Shown piece by piece: positions 33,117-41,683 of a stretch of DNA of 64,000 bases (the stretch's first letter is position 1; each line of letters begins with the position of its first letter). The notes under the pieces are model-generated. The model was not told where the DNA came from. It searched no databases and saw only the letters and a program-made list of their open reading frames with translations. Source of the stretch: Clostridium fermenticellae (GTDB lineage: Bacteria; Bacillota; Clostridia; Clostridiales; Clostridiaceae); assembly GCF_003600355.1 (NCBI RefSeq), contig NZ_CP032416.1, positions 2,438,183-2,502,182 of the forward strand, read 5' to 3'. The position numbers were made by a program, and so were the translations under genes.

Positions 33117-34481
33117 CTACTTAACTGACAAATTATTTACAATAGCCTTTTCAAATATTTGAAGACCAGCCTCAGTTTGTTTATCAGTCATACATAGTGG
33201 AGCCAATAATCTTATAGCATTACCATAAGTTCCACAGCTTTCAATTATCAAACCCATTTTAGCTGCATCTTTAATTATTGCACTTACTATTGCTGGATTT
33301 GGTGTTTTTGATTTCTTATCAGTTACAAATTCTATACCAAGCATAGAACCAATACCTCTTACATCACCAACAACATCATATTTATTCTCCCATTCTTTAT
33401 ATCTCTTAGATATTGTTGATCCAATTTTACGTGCTTTTGCCGGAAAATCCTCTCTTTCCATAATTTCAATAACCTTTAATGCAGCTGCGCAGCCGAGTGG
33501 ATTTCCTCCATAAGTACCGCCTATTGTTCCAACTGGAACTCCATCAAATATTTCTTTTCTGGCTGTAACTGCACTAAATGGTATTCCACAAGCTATTGAT
33601 TTAGCCATTGTAATAATATCTGGCCTGCACCCTGCTTCTGCCCAATATTCTGTAGCAAACATTCTTCCAGATCTAGAAAAACCTGTTTGAACCTCATCAG
33701 CTATAATCATTATTCCTTTTTCATCACATATCTTTCTAACCGCCTTTACCCACTCTATAGGTGCCGGTACGAATCCTCCTTCTCCCTGAATCGGTTCAAA
33801 AACTATGGCTGCACAATATTCAGCCGGAGTTGCTTCTATAAATGTGTTTTCTAATTTAGCTGTATAATAGTCAATAGCTTCTGATTCTGTCATTCCATCC
33901 GGCCTTCTATACAAGTATGGAAAATCAGCCCTGTAAACACCGTCCGGGAAAGGTCCCTGTCCAATTGCATAACCCTTTTTACCAGTCATAGCCATCGTAT
34001 AATTTGTTCTTCCATGAAAAGCACCTGAAAAAACAATTATGTTAGGTCTCTTAGTAAAAGCTTTAGCAATTTTTACAGCATTTTCATTTGCCTCTGAACC
34101 ACTGTTTATAAACATCGTATTTTTTACATTACCTTTTACCGGAACAATTTCATTCAGTTTTTCTGCAAGTTTTACATATCCTTCATGTGTAGTAATATTA
34201 AACATTGCGTGACAGAATCTATTAGACTGTTCTCTAATAGCTTCAAGCACTTCAGGATTGCTATACCCAAGATTAGTTACTCCTACTCCTCCAACCCAAT
34301 CAAGAAATATATTTCCATCAGGGTCTTTAAACATAGCACCTTCTGCTGTATCAATAACAGCTGGATAATTACAATTAATTGCTACTGGACATGCTTCTGA
34401 TCTCCTATCTATAATAGCCTGACCTTTAGGTCCTGGAACTGTTCCAGTTATAATTTTCGGTAACTCATTTCCTAATTTCAT
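33117..34481 (-). CDS. gabT: 4-aminobutyrate aminotransferase
   Basis: 454 residues, class III aminotransferase. INSGSEANENAVKIA at 125-139 binds the PLP phosphate, D262 of ADEVQTGFSRSG binds the ring nitrogen, and K294 in TMAKSIACG is the PLP lysine. It transfers the amino group of GABA to 2-oxoglutarate, giving succinate semialdehyde and glutamate. Context (4-hydroxybutyrate dehydrogenase and CoA-transferases) supports GABA rather than ornithine as substrate. Transcription should start from the sigma-54 promoter 140 bases upstream. Confidence 0.93.
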   Translation of the reverse strand: MKLGNELPKIITGTVPGPKGQAIIDRRSEACPVAINCNYPAVIDTAEGAMFKDPDGNIFLDWVGGVGVTNLGYSNPEVLEAIREQSNRFCHAMFNITTHEGYVKLAEKLNEIVPVKGNVKNTMFINSGSEANENAVKIAKAFTKRPNIIVFSGAFHGRTNYTMAMTGKKGYAIGQGPFPDGVYRADFPYLYRRPDGMTESEAIDYYTAKLENTFIEATPAEYCAAIVFEPIQGEGGFVPAPIEWVKAVRKICDEKGIMIIADEVQTGFSRSGRMFATEYWAEAGCRPDIITMAKSIACGIPFSAVTARKEIFDGVPVGTIGGTYGGNPLGCAAALKVIEIMEREDFPAKARKIGSTISKRYKEWENKYDVVGDVRGIGSMLGIEFVTDKKSKTPNPAIVSAIIKDAAKMGLIIESCGTYGNAIRLLAPLCMTDKQTEAGLQIFEKAIVNNLSVK

Positions 34482-34620
34482 TTTTAAACCCCCTTAAATC
34501 TTATATGTTTTGTCCACCTCTAAATCCGTATAAATATTGATCTCTTAGTCAGTTCCTTATTGCTTTCTCTCTGAAATCCTAAACATCATTAAAGCTGTGA
34601 ATGCATTCAAATATATAAAT

Positions 34621-34637
34621 CAGCAAAAATAATGCCA
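34621..34637 (-). promoter_or_regulatory. Sigma-54 (-24/-12) promoter of gabT
   Basis: Minus strand TGGCATTATTTTTGCTG, with GG and GC ten bases apart. It lies 140 bases upstream of the gabT start, in a 406-base region that also holds a dyad at 34767-34814 and the terminator of 4hbD. Confidence 0.7.
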
Positions 34638-34766
34638 AAAATAAAAAGTTAGACATTTATGATTTTATAATGTTTTAGATCTATATACATTGTATTTTAA
34701 TTCACTTTTGAATAATAAAAAGATTCCATACCTTATCTCCTAAATATCAAATTAAGTATTATAGCA

Positions 34767-34814
34767 AAGTATTCATTCGTGAATAGAATTTTTCAAAAAT
34801 GAATACTTATTCAT
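34767..34814 (-). promoter_or_regulatory. Candidate enhancer (upstream activating) site of gabT
   Basis: AAGTATTCATT and AATGAATACTT form an inverted repeat with a 21-base spacer, and the right arm extends into TGAATACTTATTCAT (34800-34814), an ARG-box-like palindrome. They lie about 130-180 bases upstream of the -24 element, the usual distance for a sigma-54 activator site. Confidence 0.5.
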
Positions 34815-34820
34815 AATATA

Positions 34821-34845
34821 AAAAAATGCCCCTATAAAAGGGGCA
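34821..34845 (-). terminator. Terminator of the 4-hydroxybutyrate dehydrogenase gene
   Basis: TGCCCC-loop-GGGGCA (34827-34845), T-run on the minus strand, 43 bases beyond the stop at 34888. Confidence 0.9.
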
Positions 34846-34887
34846 CACAAAATATATATAAGGTTTTATTATGTTATAGTAAAACTT

Positions 34888-36003
34888 TTAAAACAGATTT
34901 TTATATATTGATACAATCTCTTCTCGAGAAAGTGGAACATAATTATTTACTAATAGCCTTTGCTGTCCGGATATTACACTATCTGTAAAACTCTGAATTT
35001 CTTCTTTTTTCATTCCATATTCTCTTAATGGTTTTCTAGCAAGTAATTTATCTAATATATTTGATAATGATTCATACACATTTGAAATATCACAATTCAA
35101 TATATTTGCTAATATTCTATTTATATTTTTAATCTTACCTTCAGGTTTCTTTTTATAATATGTTTTAAACACTTCAATAAACATTTGGTAATTTGCTTCT
35201 CCATGCGGAACATGATAGCTTCCTCCGAGAGGATATGACAGTGCATGTACAGCTCCTACTCCCGCATTTCCAAAAGCTATGCCAGCATAATTACTTCCTA
35301 TAACAAAGTCTTCAATGATTTGAGTTCTGTAATCCTCACCTTTTTTAAGTATCTGCATATATCCTTTTAAAATTAATTCAATTGCCCTGACACTGTATAG
35401 TTCAGTGTAAACATTAGCCTTAGGTGATACATATGATTCAATAGCATGAATTAATGCATCTATAGAACTTGTTACAAAGAATTTAAATGGAAGTCCCTTT
35501 ACCAGTTCAGGAATTAGTACTGCGTAATTTGCATACAATTCATCTACCGCAAGCCCCATTTTAGTATGTTTCTCTTTTATTTCGGCTATAGATACATTAG
35601 TAACTTCTGAGCCGGTACCACATGTAGTCGGAACAATTATAAGTTCTTTGTCCTTAACTATTGGAACTCTTTTCTCAAATAAATCTAAAGCATCATCTGT
35701 ACACTTTAACGAAAGAAGCTTACATATGTCTATAACAGTGCCTCCTCCTATTGCAATAATTCTTTTATAACTCTTGCCGTGCATAGCACTCATAATCGAA
35801 TTGATCATAACATTTGATGGTTCTCCCGAACCATACCTTTCCTGAAATACAACATCTGCCTTTAAATTAAGATTACCCATAGATGGTTTATATATATACT
35901 CATTCGTTAATATAAAATCCCCTTCACCTATATTGAAAAATTCGGCAAATTCCCTGCAAGTATCAAACTTATGAATTTGTGGTTTTATCTCAAGCAATTT
36001 CAC
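34888..36003 (-). CDS. 4hbD: 4-hydroxybutyrate dehydrogenase (iron-type alcohol dehydrogenase)
   Basis: 371 residues. The NAD-binding part has AIGGGTVIDICKLLSLK (about 88-104) and PTTCGTGSEVTNVSI. The metal ligands come from SSIDALIHAIESYVS and from the AVHALSYPLGGSYHVPHGEAN segment. This is the typical short 4-hydroxybutyrate dehydrogenase of C. kluyveri type, reducing succinate semialdehyde with NADH. The start is GTG with AGGAGAG upstream. Its neighbours gabT and the CoA-transferases fix the role. It is transcribed from a sigma-54 promoter. Confidence 0.92.
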   Translation of the reverse strand: MKLLEIKPQIHKFDTCREFAEFFNIGEGDFILTNEYIYKPSMGNLNLKADVVFQERYGSGEPSNVMINSIMSAMHGKSYKRIIAIGGGTVIDICKLLSLKCTDDALDLFEKRVPIVKDKELIIVPTTCGTGSEVTNVSIAEIKEKHTKMGLAVDELYANYAVLIPELVKGLPFKFFVTSSIDALIHAIESYVSPKANVYTELYSVRAIELILKGYMQILKKGEDYRTQIIEDFVIGSNYAGIAFGNAGVGAVHALSYPLGGSYHVPHGEANYQMFIEVFKTYYKKKPEGKIKNINRILANILNCDISNVYESLSNILDKLLARKPLREYGMKKEEIQSFTDSVISGQQRLLVNNYVPLSREEIVSIYKNLF

Positions 36004-36045
36004 GTTACAACACTCTCCTATCTTTTTATAATTTTATATTATAAT

Positions 36046-36062
36046 AAGCAAATTCATTGCCA
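36046..36062 (-). promoter_or_regulatory. Sigma-54 (-24/-12) promoter of 4hbD
   Basis: Minus strand TGGCAATGAATTTGCTT, GG-N10-GC spacing exact, 43 bases upstream of the GTG start. An AATACT-N9-AGTATT dyad at about 36080-36100 could be an activator site. The rest of 36004-36315 is AT-rich; the divergent activator gene starts on its other side. Confidence 0.7.
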
Positions 36063-36315
36063 ATATAAGTTTATCATTTTAATACTTCAAATCCTAGTAT
36101 TTAATTTTTTGGTAACTAATTACACTTATTAGATAAAAAAATAAAGGAAAAAATTTCTTTATGTTGAATATATTATATGTAATAGTACATATTTGCATGT
36201 TTGTATTTAAACAAATCTATCTCACAATATTTAATTAAACCCTACTGCTTACCATCCAATGAATGGACTAATATTATTAGTTTATTTAAAAAATATTGCT
36301 GAGGGGGCATTTAAA

Positions 36316-37983
36316 TTGGATGATTTAATGAAATCGATAAATATTCCGGCAATACTTTATAAAACTACAGAACAACTCATAATTCCTAATGAAAGCGCAG
36401 ATAAAATATTAAAGAATAATCTTTCTATTAAAAAAAGTTTGGAAAATACACTTAAGTACTTCTCAAAAGAAAACTTTATGGAATATATGGATAATATCTA
36501 TATAATTGGGGAAAATGAAAATCTTATTTTTTTGTATTGCTTACAATTTGACAATTGTTCAGAATTTAAAATCATAATTATACAGGATATAAGTATGTCA
36601 TTGGTAAACATAATAAAAAATCAGAGCACTTATATGCTATTAGATTTTATAAGAAATAATAATATAGATATTATTACAACAGACAAAGATGGTATTATAT
36701 TGAATATTAGCCCTTTCTTTGAAAAATTCTATAATGTAACTAGTAAAGAATTACTAGGTAAAAGCGTTTTTGAATTAGAAAATATGGGCGTATTTTATCC
36801 TTCGGCTGCATCTAAAGTGTTAAAAACATCTCAAATAATTACTATGCTGCAAAAAAACAAAATGGGGCGTAAAATTTTAGTAACGGCACTTCCAATTAAG
36901 GATAGCAATAAAAATATTTCTAGAGTTATTTGTTTTTCTTATGACATAACTGATTTATTTAAAATTGAAGAACAAGTTAAAATTTTAGAAAAGAACGCCA
37001 AATTATATATAAAAAATTTAAAACATATAGAAAATAAAAAAATAAATTTTTCTAATGTAATTGGAACTGGAACTGAAATGCAGGAAATATTTAAGCTCAT
37101 CACTAAAGTAGCAGATTTTGATGTTAATATTCTTATAACTGGAGAATCTGGGGTTGGAAAAAATTATCTTGCTAAATTAATTCATAATATTAGCAAAAGA
37201 TGTAAATCTCCTTTTATAGAATTGAACTGTGGTGCTATACCAGAAAATCTACTTGAATCAGAACTTTTTGGATATGAAAGTGGTTCATTTACGGGTGCAA
37301 AAAAACATGGGAAAACTGGTTTAATAGAATTAGCTCAAAATGGTACACTTTTTTTAGACGAAATAGGAGAATTACCGTTAAATCTACAGGTTAAATTACT
37401 CAAAGTTATTCAGGATAAGACTTTTAACAGAATCGGAGGTACAAAATCCATAAAAATAAACTTTCGTCTAATAACAGCCACTAATAGAAATTTAAAAGAA
37501 TTGATTAAGCAAAAGAAATTTCGAGAAGACCTGTTTTATAGATTAAATGTAGTTAGTATTAATATTCCTCCTCTAAGAGAAAGGAAAGAAGATATATCAT
37601 ACCTCATACTACATTTTGTAGATAAGTTTAATAAGAAATATCATTTAAGCAGAAAATTTTCAGAATCTGCAGTAAATGATCTAGTAAAATATAATTGGGT
37701 CGGCAATATAAGAGAATTAGAAAATGTAATTGAAAGATCTTTACTAATATCTGAAAACAATATTATTTCTGAAGATTCTCTGCCAAAAAATATACGTGAA
37801 AATAACAAATTAAACTTAGAAAAAAATAATACCCTTCATGAAAGACTTGATAATTATGAAAAGCATATTGTATTAAACGCCTTCAAAAAATATAAAACAA
37901 CTGTTGGAGTTGGTAAAGCCTTGGGAATTAGCCAGGCTACAGCAGTAAGGAAAATTAAAAAATATATACATGACTATCATTAA
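36316..37983 (+). CDS. PAS-domain sigma-54 activator, probably for GABA / 4-hydroxybutyrate genes
   Basis: 555 residues from the TTG at 36316, which has GAGGGGG 8 bases upstream. A PAS domain (NIDIITTDKDGIILNISP onwards, about 115-220) is followed by a sigma-54 AAA domain: Walker A GESGVGKN, the sigma-54 contact loop GSFTGA (usually GAFTGA), Walker B GTLFLDEIGELP and the arginine finger region. A Fis-type helix-turn-helix (VGVGKALGISQATAVRKIKKY) ends it. It would sense a small molecule and open -24/-12 promoters. It is divergent from 4hbD and close to gabT, its likely targets. Confidence 0.9.
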   Translation: MDDLMKSINIPAILYKTTEQLIIPNESADKILKNNLSIKKSLENTLKYFSKENFMEYMDNIYIIGENENLIFLYCLQFDNCSEFKIIIIQDISMSLVNIIKNQSTYMLLDFIRNNNIDIITTDKDGIILNISPFFEKFYNVTSKELLGKSVFELENMGVFYPSAASKVLKTSQIITMLQKNKMGRKILVTALPIKDSNKNISRVICFSYDITDLFKIEEQVKILEKNAKLYIKNLKHIENKKINFSNVIGTGTEMQEIFKLITKVADFDVNILITGESGVGKNYLAKLIHNISKRCKSPFIELNCGAIPENLLESELFGYESGSFTGAKKHGKTGLIELAQNGTLFLDEIGELPLNLQVKLLKVIQDKTFNRIGGTKSIKINFRLITATNRNLKELIKQKKFREDLFYRLNVVSINIPPLRERKEDISYLILHFVDKFNKKYHLSRKFSESAVNDLVKYNWVGNIRELENVIERSLLISENNIISEDSLPKNIRENNKLNLEKNNTLHERLDNYEKHIVLNAFKKYKTTVGVGKALGISQATAVRKIKKYIHDYH

Positions 37984-38009
37984 ATTAATAAAAGATTAAA
38001 ATAATATAG

Positions 38010-38033
38010 CGGCTGCTTTTAGTTCGGCAGCCG
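38010..38033 (+). terminator. Terminator after the sigma-54 activator gene
   Basis: CGGCTGC-loop-GCAGCCG, 27 bases beyond the stop; only a weak T-run follows. Confidence 0.55.
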
Positions 38034-38144
38034 TATTAACATATATTATTTAAAATGTAGTTATAGCCACATATTATGATGATTCTTCAACTTATCAGAC
38101 AAGTATCATGTTTAGATTCTTTAGTACAATTTTTTATAAATCAA

Positions 38145-39512
38145 TTAAGCACTTTTTTCCTCATTATTAAAAATATTAACATCATATTCTTTTTTATTAC
38201 CAAGCAATATCAGAAGACAGAGTACTATACCTACTGCAAGTCCCCAAGCAGCCCCTTTTGCTATAATTACAGCTGCCATAATACCTGCAATTCCAAGATC
38301 ATTTATAGTTTTAGCCTTCAGGACACCTATCCTGACTGAAACATATCCCTGTATTAACATTGTTAATGCCATAGCTATATTTAGTATAGGAGTAACAAGA
38401 GTAACTATAGGCAATAGAAAATATCCAGTCAAGGTACCAAATCTAAAAGAACCGGCACCCCCATTTATAGAGTCCATTGCTTTTCTTCCATGTTTATATC
38501 TGTCGCATACAACAACCTGCATTGCTGCCCAAAGAGGTCCACACATGGTTATATCTGGTCCTATAACAGACATTATTATATTACGCAGTCCAAATATCAA
38601 GTGAGTTCTATTAGGATTATAATCTATTACTTCATCCTTTCGTACCTTACCTGCATCCTCCAGTAAAGCTTGCGCCTGAATCATTTCACCAAATAGTATT
38701 ATGTATGCTGAAAATACCATCGGAATTGCATTTATAAACATCTTGAGTGGTGGAAATCCTATGCTCCAAAATGTCCAATTACTCCAAAGTTCACCATATG
38801 CCGGTTGTGAAAAGCCCCATTTAATGGCCGGAATTACAGTTTCACCAACAATAGGACCTACAATTACAGCTAATATCATTACAGGTAAAATTCCTAAATT
38901 AGAAATCATCTGAAGTAATTTATTTTTATTTCTTATACTCTTAAATTGATTTGAAAATAGAAGATAAAATCCTAAACCTATACATATAGTAATAGTCCAT
39001 GGATAACTTTCAAATTTCCCACCTTTTCCAAATACAGTATTTACAGCTGCCAATCCTGCTCCCATTATTATTCCAGCCTGCATTGCATTTGGAACAAGTA
39101 AAATTACCTTTTTCCCAAGTCCAGTAATTCCTAAAAAAGCAGCTAATATACCAAGTGACATCTCAAATGCGATCAATGCTTGAACCCTTTCCGGTCCCAT
39201 AGGATAAGTACTAACATATAACATTAAAAGTGGTATAGCCGGTGTAACCCATCCTGGTACAACAGGATCTCCCAAGAATACATGTGCACAATAAAGCACT
39301 CCATTGAGTGTTACAATTGCTAATGCAACATTAAACGGCATTCCAAGATACTGCTGCAGCATAGGTATAGCTGCAAGACAAACTGCACACATCAAAAGTC
39401 CTTGAATGTAGTCCGATATCTCAAATCTATAATGAATTCCCGGAATACGTATTTTAAAAGGGCCCGCAGGTATAAATGGCTGTTCTTTTCCTTCTTCTCT
39501 TCGTAAACTCAT
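38145..39512 (-). CDS. NCS2-like permease of unknown substrate
   Basis: 455 residues with 11-13 hydrophobic helices. The general pattern (PNAMQAGIIMGAGLAAV near 140, then VIGPDITMCGPLWAAMQVV near 305) recalls the nucleobase-cation symporter-2/SLC23 fold, but it is far from the usual uracil and xanthine permeases. GAGGAG precedes the ATG. It lies between a sigma-54 activator and a CoA-transferase, so an organic acid such as 4-hydroxybutyrate or crotonate is as likely a substrate as a nucleobase. That is inference. Confidence 0.6.
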   Translation of the reverse strand: MSLRREEGKEQPFIPAGPFKIRIPGIHYRFEISDYIQGLLMCAVCLAAIPMLQQYLGMPFNVALAIVTLNGVLYCAHVFLGDPVVPGWVTPAIPLLMLYVSTYPMGPERVQALIAFEMSLGILAAFLGITGLGKKVILLVPNAMQAGIIMGAGLAAVNTVFGKGGKFESYPWTITICIGLGFYLLFSNQFKSIRNKNKLLQMISNLGILPVMILAVIVGPIVGETVIPAIKWGFSQPAYGELWSNWTFWSIGFPPLKMFINAIPMVFSAYIILFGEMIQAQALLEDAGKVRKDEVIDYNPNRTHLIFGLRNIIMSVIGPDITMCGPLWAAMQVVVCDRYKHGRKAMDSINGGAGSFRFGTLTGYFLLPIVTLVTPILNIAMALTMLIQGYVSVRIGVLKAKTINDLGIAGIMAAVIIAKGAAWGLAVGIVLCLLILLGNKKEYDVNIFNNEEKSA

Positions 39513-39649
39513 ATAACACTCTCCTCAATCAATTTATTTTTCGTGTTTCTTTATGAAATCGTTATCATTATGTTTTAAGTATATATTGTATAATTACTAT
39601 AATAACTAATAAACTAATTTAACTTATCATATAGTTATAGTGTTTATTA

Positions 39650-39692
39650 TAAGCAAAGGTTAGGACAAATCTTATTATATTAACCTTTACTT
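39650..39692 (-). terminator. Stem-loop between the second CoA-transferase and the permease gene
   Basis: TAAGCAAAGGTTA and TAACCTTTACTTA pair with one mismatch across an 18-base loop, 29 bases beyond the transferase stop. It has no good T-run, so it may only partly stop transcription. Confidence 0.4.
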
Positions 39693-39720
39693 ATATAAAC
39701 AAATACTTTAGTAATCTTTA

Positions 39721-41025
39721 TTATAAAAACTTACAATTAAACCTTATTTCATATTCTTTTATCAATTCTTCTCTAAAATCTGGATGGGCAATATTTATTA
39801 ATTCACATGCTCTCTGTTTTAATGTTTTTCCTTTAAGTCTTGCAATTCCATATTCTGTAATAACATAATCTACATCATTCCTTGAAGTTGTAACTGCTGC
39901 ACCTTCATCTAGTAATGGAACTATTCTTGACACCTTGCCTTTAGCAGCTGTTGATGGTATTGCAATAATTGATTTACCATCCTTAGCCATACTAGCTCCC
40001 CTTATGAAGTCTATTTGTCCACCTACACCACTTATCTGCTTCAAGCCAATACTTTCAGAGCATATCTGACCCATTAAATCAACTTGTACACAAGAATTTA
40101 TAGATACCATCTTGTAATTTTTCATTATAACTGTAGGATCATTTACATAGCTTACTGGATAAGCTTCCACCATAGGATTGTCATTTACAAAATCATATAA
40201 TTTCTTTGTACCCATAAGGAATGTAACAACTATTTTCCCTGGATGCAAAGTCTTCTTCTTATTTGTGATTACTCCTGCATCCACAAGATCAACAACTCCA
40301 TCCGATATCATTTCTGAATGGATTCCAAGATCTTTTTTATCCTTTAAAAACAACAATACAGCATCCGGAATAGCACCTATTCCAAGTTGCAAAGTAGATC
40401 CATCTTCGATAAGGGATGCACAATATCTTCCAATAGATTTTTCAACATCTCCTATTTTAGGTGGCTTTAACTCTATTATTGGATGAGATGTTTCAACTAT
40501 ATAGTCAATATCTGACACATGTATAAATGAATCTCCCATTGTTCTTGGCATATTTTCATTTACTTCTGCAATTATAAGTTTTGCACAATCTGCAGCAGGT
40601 TTACTGTAATCATTTGATACTCCAAAACTGCAAAAGCCATGTGCATCTGGTCTGCTTAACTGAACCAAAGCAACATCTACCGGCATATAGCCCTCTTTAA
40701 ACAACCTTGGGACTTCATAAAAGAAACAAGGTGTGTAGTCTGCTCTAGCAGAATTAACAGCTTTCCTCGTACTAGCACCTACAAATAGTGAATTATGGAT
40801 AAAGTGTTTTTCCATTCCTTCATTTGTATATTCACCTTTTCCCATAGCTACCATATGAACTATCTCAACATTTTCATAATTGTCCTTATTTTTAACCATT
40901 GCATCTATAAGTACTGAAGGTTCTCCAACTGCATGACTAAGGACAACCCTGTCATTTGATTTTATCTTAGATACTGCTTCTTCTGCACTTACAAGCTTAC
41001 TTTTATATATCTCTTTCCAATTCAT
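39721..41025 (-). CDS. abfT: 4-hydroxybutyrate CoA-transferase, copy 2
   Basis: 434 residues, a clear paralogue of the protein at 29924-31231 along its whole length, with the catalytic glutamate again at 238 (HSEMISDG) and GVGGQIDFIRG. GAAAGGA precedes the ATG. It lies downstream of abfD, NifU-like and the small cysteine protein in what looks like one sigma-54-dependent operon. So activation of 4-hydroxybutyrate and its dehydration are co-expressed, while copy 1 is on a sigma-A promoter. Substrate differences cannot be read from sequence. Confidence 0.9.
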   Translation of the reverse strand: MNWKEIYKSKLVSAEEAVSKIKSNDRVVLSHAVGEPSVLIDAMVKNKDNYENVEIVHMVAMGKGEYTNEGMEKHFIHNSLFVGASTRKAVNSARADYTPCFFYEVPRLFKEGYMPVDVALVQLSRPDAHGFCSFGVSNDYSKPAADCAKLIIAEVNENMPRTMGDSFIHVSDIDYIVETSHPIIELKPPKIGDVEKSIGRYCASLIEDGSTLQLGIGAIPDAVLLFLKDKKDLGIHSEMISDGVVDLVDAGVITNKKKTLHPGKIVVTFLMGTKKLYDFVNDNPMVEAYPVSYVNDPTVIMKNYKMVSINSCVQVDLMGQICSESIGLKQISGVGGQIDFIRGASMAKDGKSIIAIPSTAAKGKVSRIVPLLDEGAAVTTSRNDVDYVITEYGIARLKGKTLKQRACELINIAHPDFREELIKEYEIRFNCKFL

Positions 41026-41069
41026 AAAATCATTCCTTTCATAACATGGATAAATATAAAAGCTAGTTT

Positions 41070-41333
41070 TTATATTAAATATTTATTTAAAATTCTTTTG
41101 ACCATGTAATAGTCATCTTTGCATGTAACTAATATTTTTTCATAGTTAAATTTAAGATCTAAATGATCTGCACAACAACTTGTACATCCACATAAAACTA
41201 TAATTATATCATAAGTTTTACTAGAATCTACAACTTCAAATTTGCGTTTAAAATCTCTTTCCAATGAATATAAAAATTGCTTTCTATCGTATTTGGAATT
41301 ACATCCTCCACAATATTTAACCCCTACATTCAA
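41070..41333 (-). CDS. Small cysteine-rich protein of unknown function
   Basis: 87 residues from the TTG at 41333, chosen because AGGGT is upstream at good distance and this avoids a 50-base overlap with the NifU-like gene that a longer frame would need. Two cysteine groups are the main feature: KYCGGCNSKYDR at 6-17 (C8, C11) and LCGCTSCCAD at 47-56 (C48, C50, C53, C54). Such spacing suggests a thiol/disulfide or iron-sulfur role. I do not know a named family. Its place between the NifU-like gene and a CoA-transferase ties it to 4-hydroxybutyryl-CoA dehydratase. Confidence 0.55.
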   Translation of the reverse strand: MNVGVKYCGGCNSKYDRKQFLYSLERDFKRKFEVVDSSKTYDIIIVLCGCTSCCADHLDLKFNYEKILVTCKDDYYMVKRILNKYLI

Positions 41334-41349
41334 ACTTTTCACCCTGTAC

Positions 41350-41628
41350 TTATTTATTTTTTGACAGTATCTTTCTTGCCATATCAAGTGTCTCATCACT
41401 CAAATAATCAACTAATTCAACTTTTTTGATTTCCGGTATTTCAGCTTTTAAAGAAGTTTCAACAATCTCCTCAACAGTATATTTTGCAGATAAGCACCCG
41501 CTACATTTACCAAGAAGTTTAATTTTTAATATACCATTTTCAAAATCCAGAACTTCAATATCCCCGTTATGTCCACTTAAATACGGCCTTACTTTTTCAT
41601 CAATAACCTTAGAAATTTTTTCATACAT
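41350..41628 (-). CDS. NifU C-terminal domain protein (iron-sulfur scaffold)
   Basis: 92 residues. It consists of only the NifU/NfuA C-terminal domain: an N-terminal helix, VRPYLSGHNGDIEVLDFENG, and the cluster-binding pair C42-x-x-C45 in GKCSGCLSAKYT. It can carry a transient [4Fe-4S] cluster. GAGGTGAT precedes the ATG. It follows abfD, whose product needs a [4Fe-4S] cluster, so a dedicated assembly role is likely but inferred. Confidence 0.85.
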   Translation of the reverse strand: MYEKISKVIDEKVRPYLSGHNGDIEVLDFENGILKIKLLGKCSGCLSAKYTVEEIVETSLKAEIPEIKKVELVDYLSDETLDMARKILSKNK

Positions 41629-41660
41629 AATTATTACATCACCTCATTTTTTTAGGAGGT

Positions 41661-41677
41661 GGGGTGAAAAACACCCC
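41661..41677 (-). promoter_or_regulatory. Intercistronic hairpin between abfD and the NifU-like gene
   Basis: GGGGTG-AAAAA-CACCCC, 7 bases beyond the abfD stop and 33 bases before the next start. No T-run follows on the minus strand, so it more likely protects the abfD transcript end or tunes expression than terminates. Confidence 0.5.
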
Positions 41678-41683
41678 TATGTT

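Noticed and set aside
39513-39720. TGTCCTAACCTTTGCTTA as a sixth sigma-54 promoter before the NCS2-like permease
   Set aside because: The -12 part fits but the -24 lacks the invariant GG, so it was not counted.
41070-41399. Longer version of the small cysteine protein starting at 41399
   Set aside because: It would overlap the NifU-like gene by 50 bases, and the extra residues do not look like part of the protein; the TTG at 41333 has a ribosome site.
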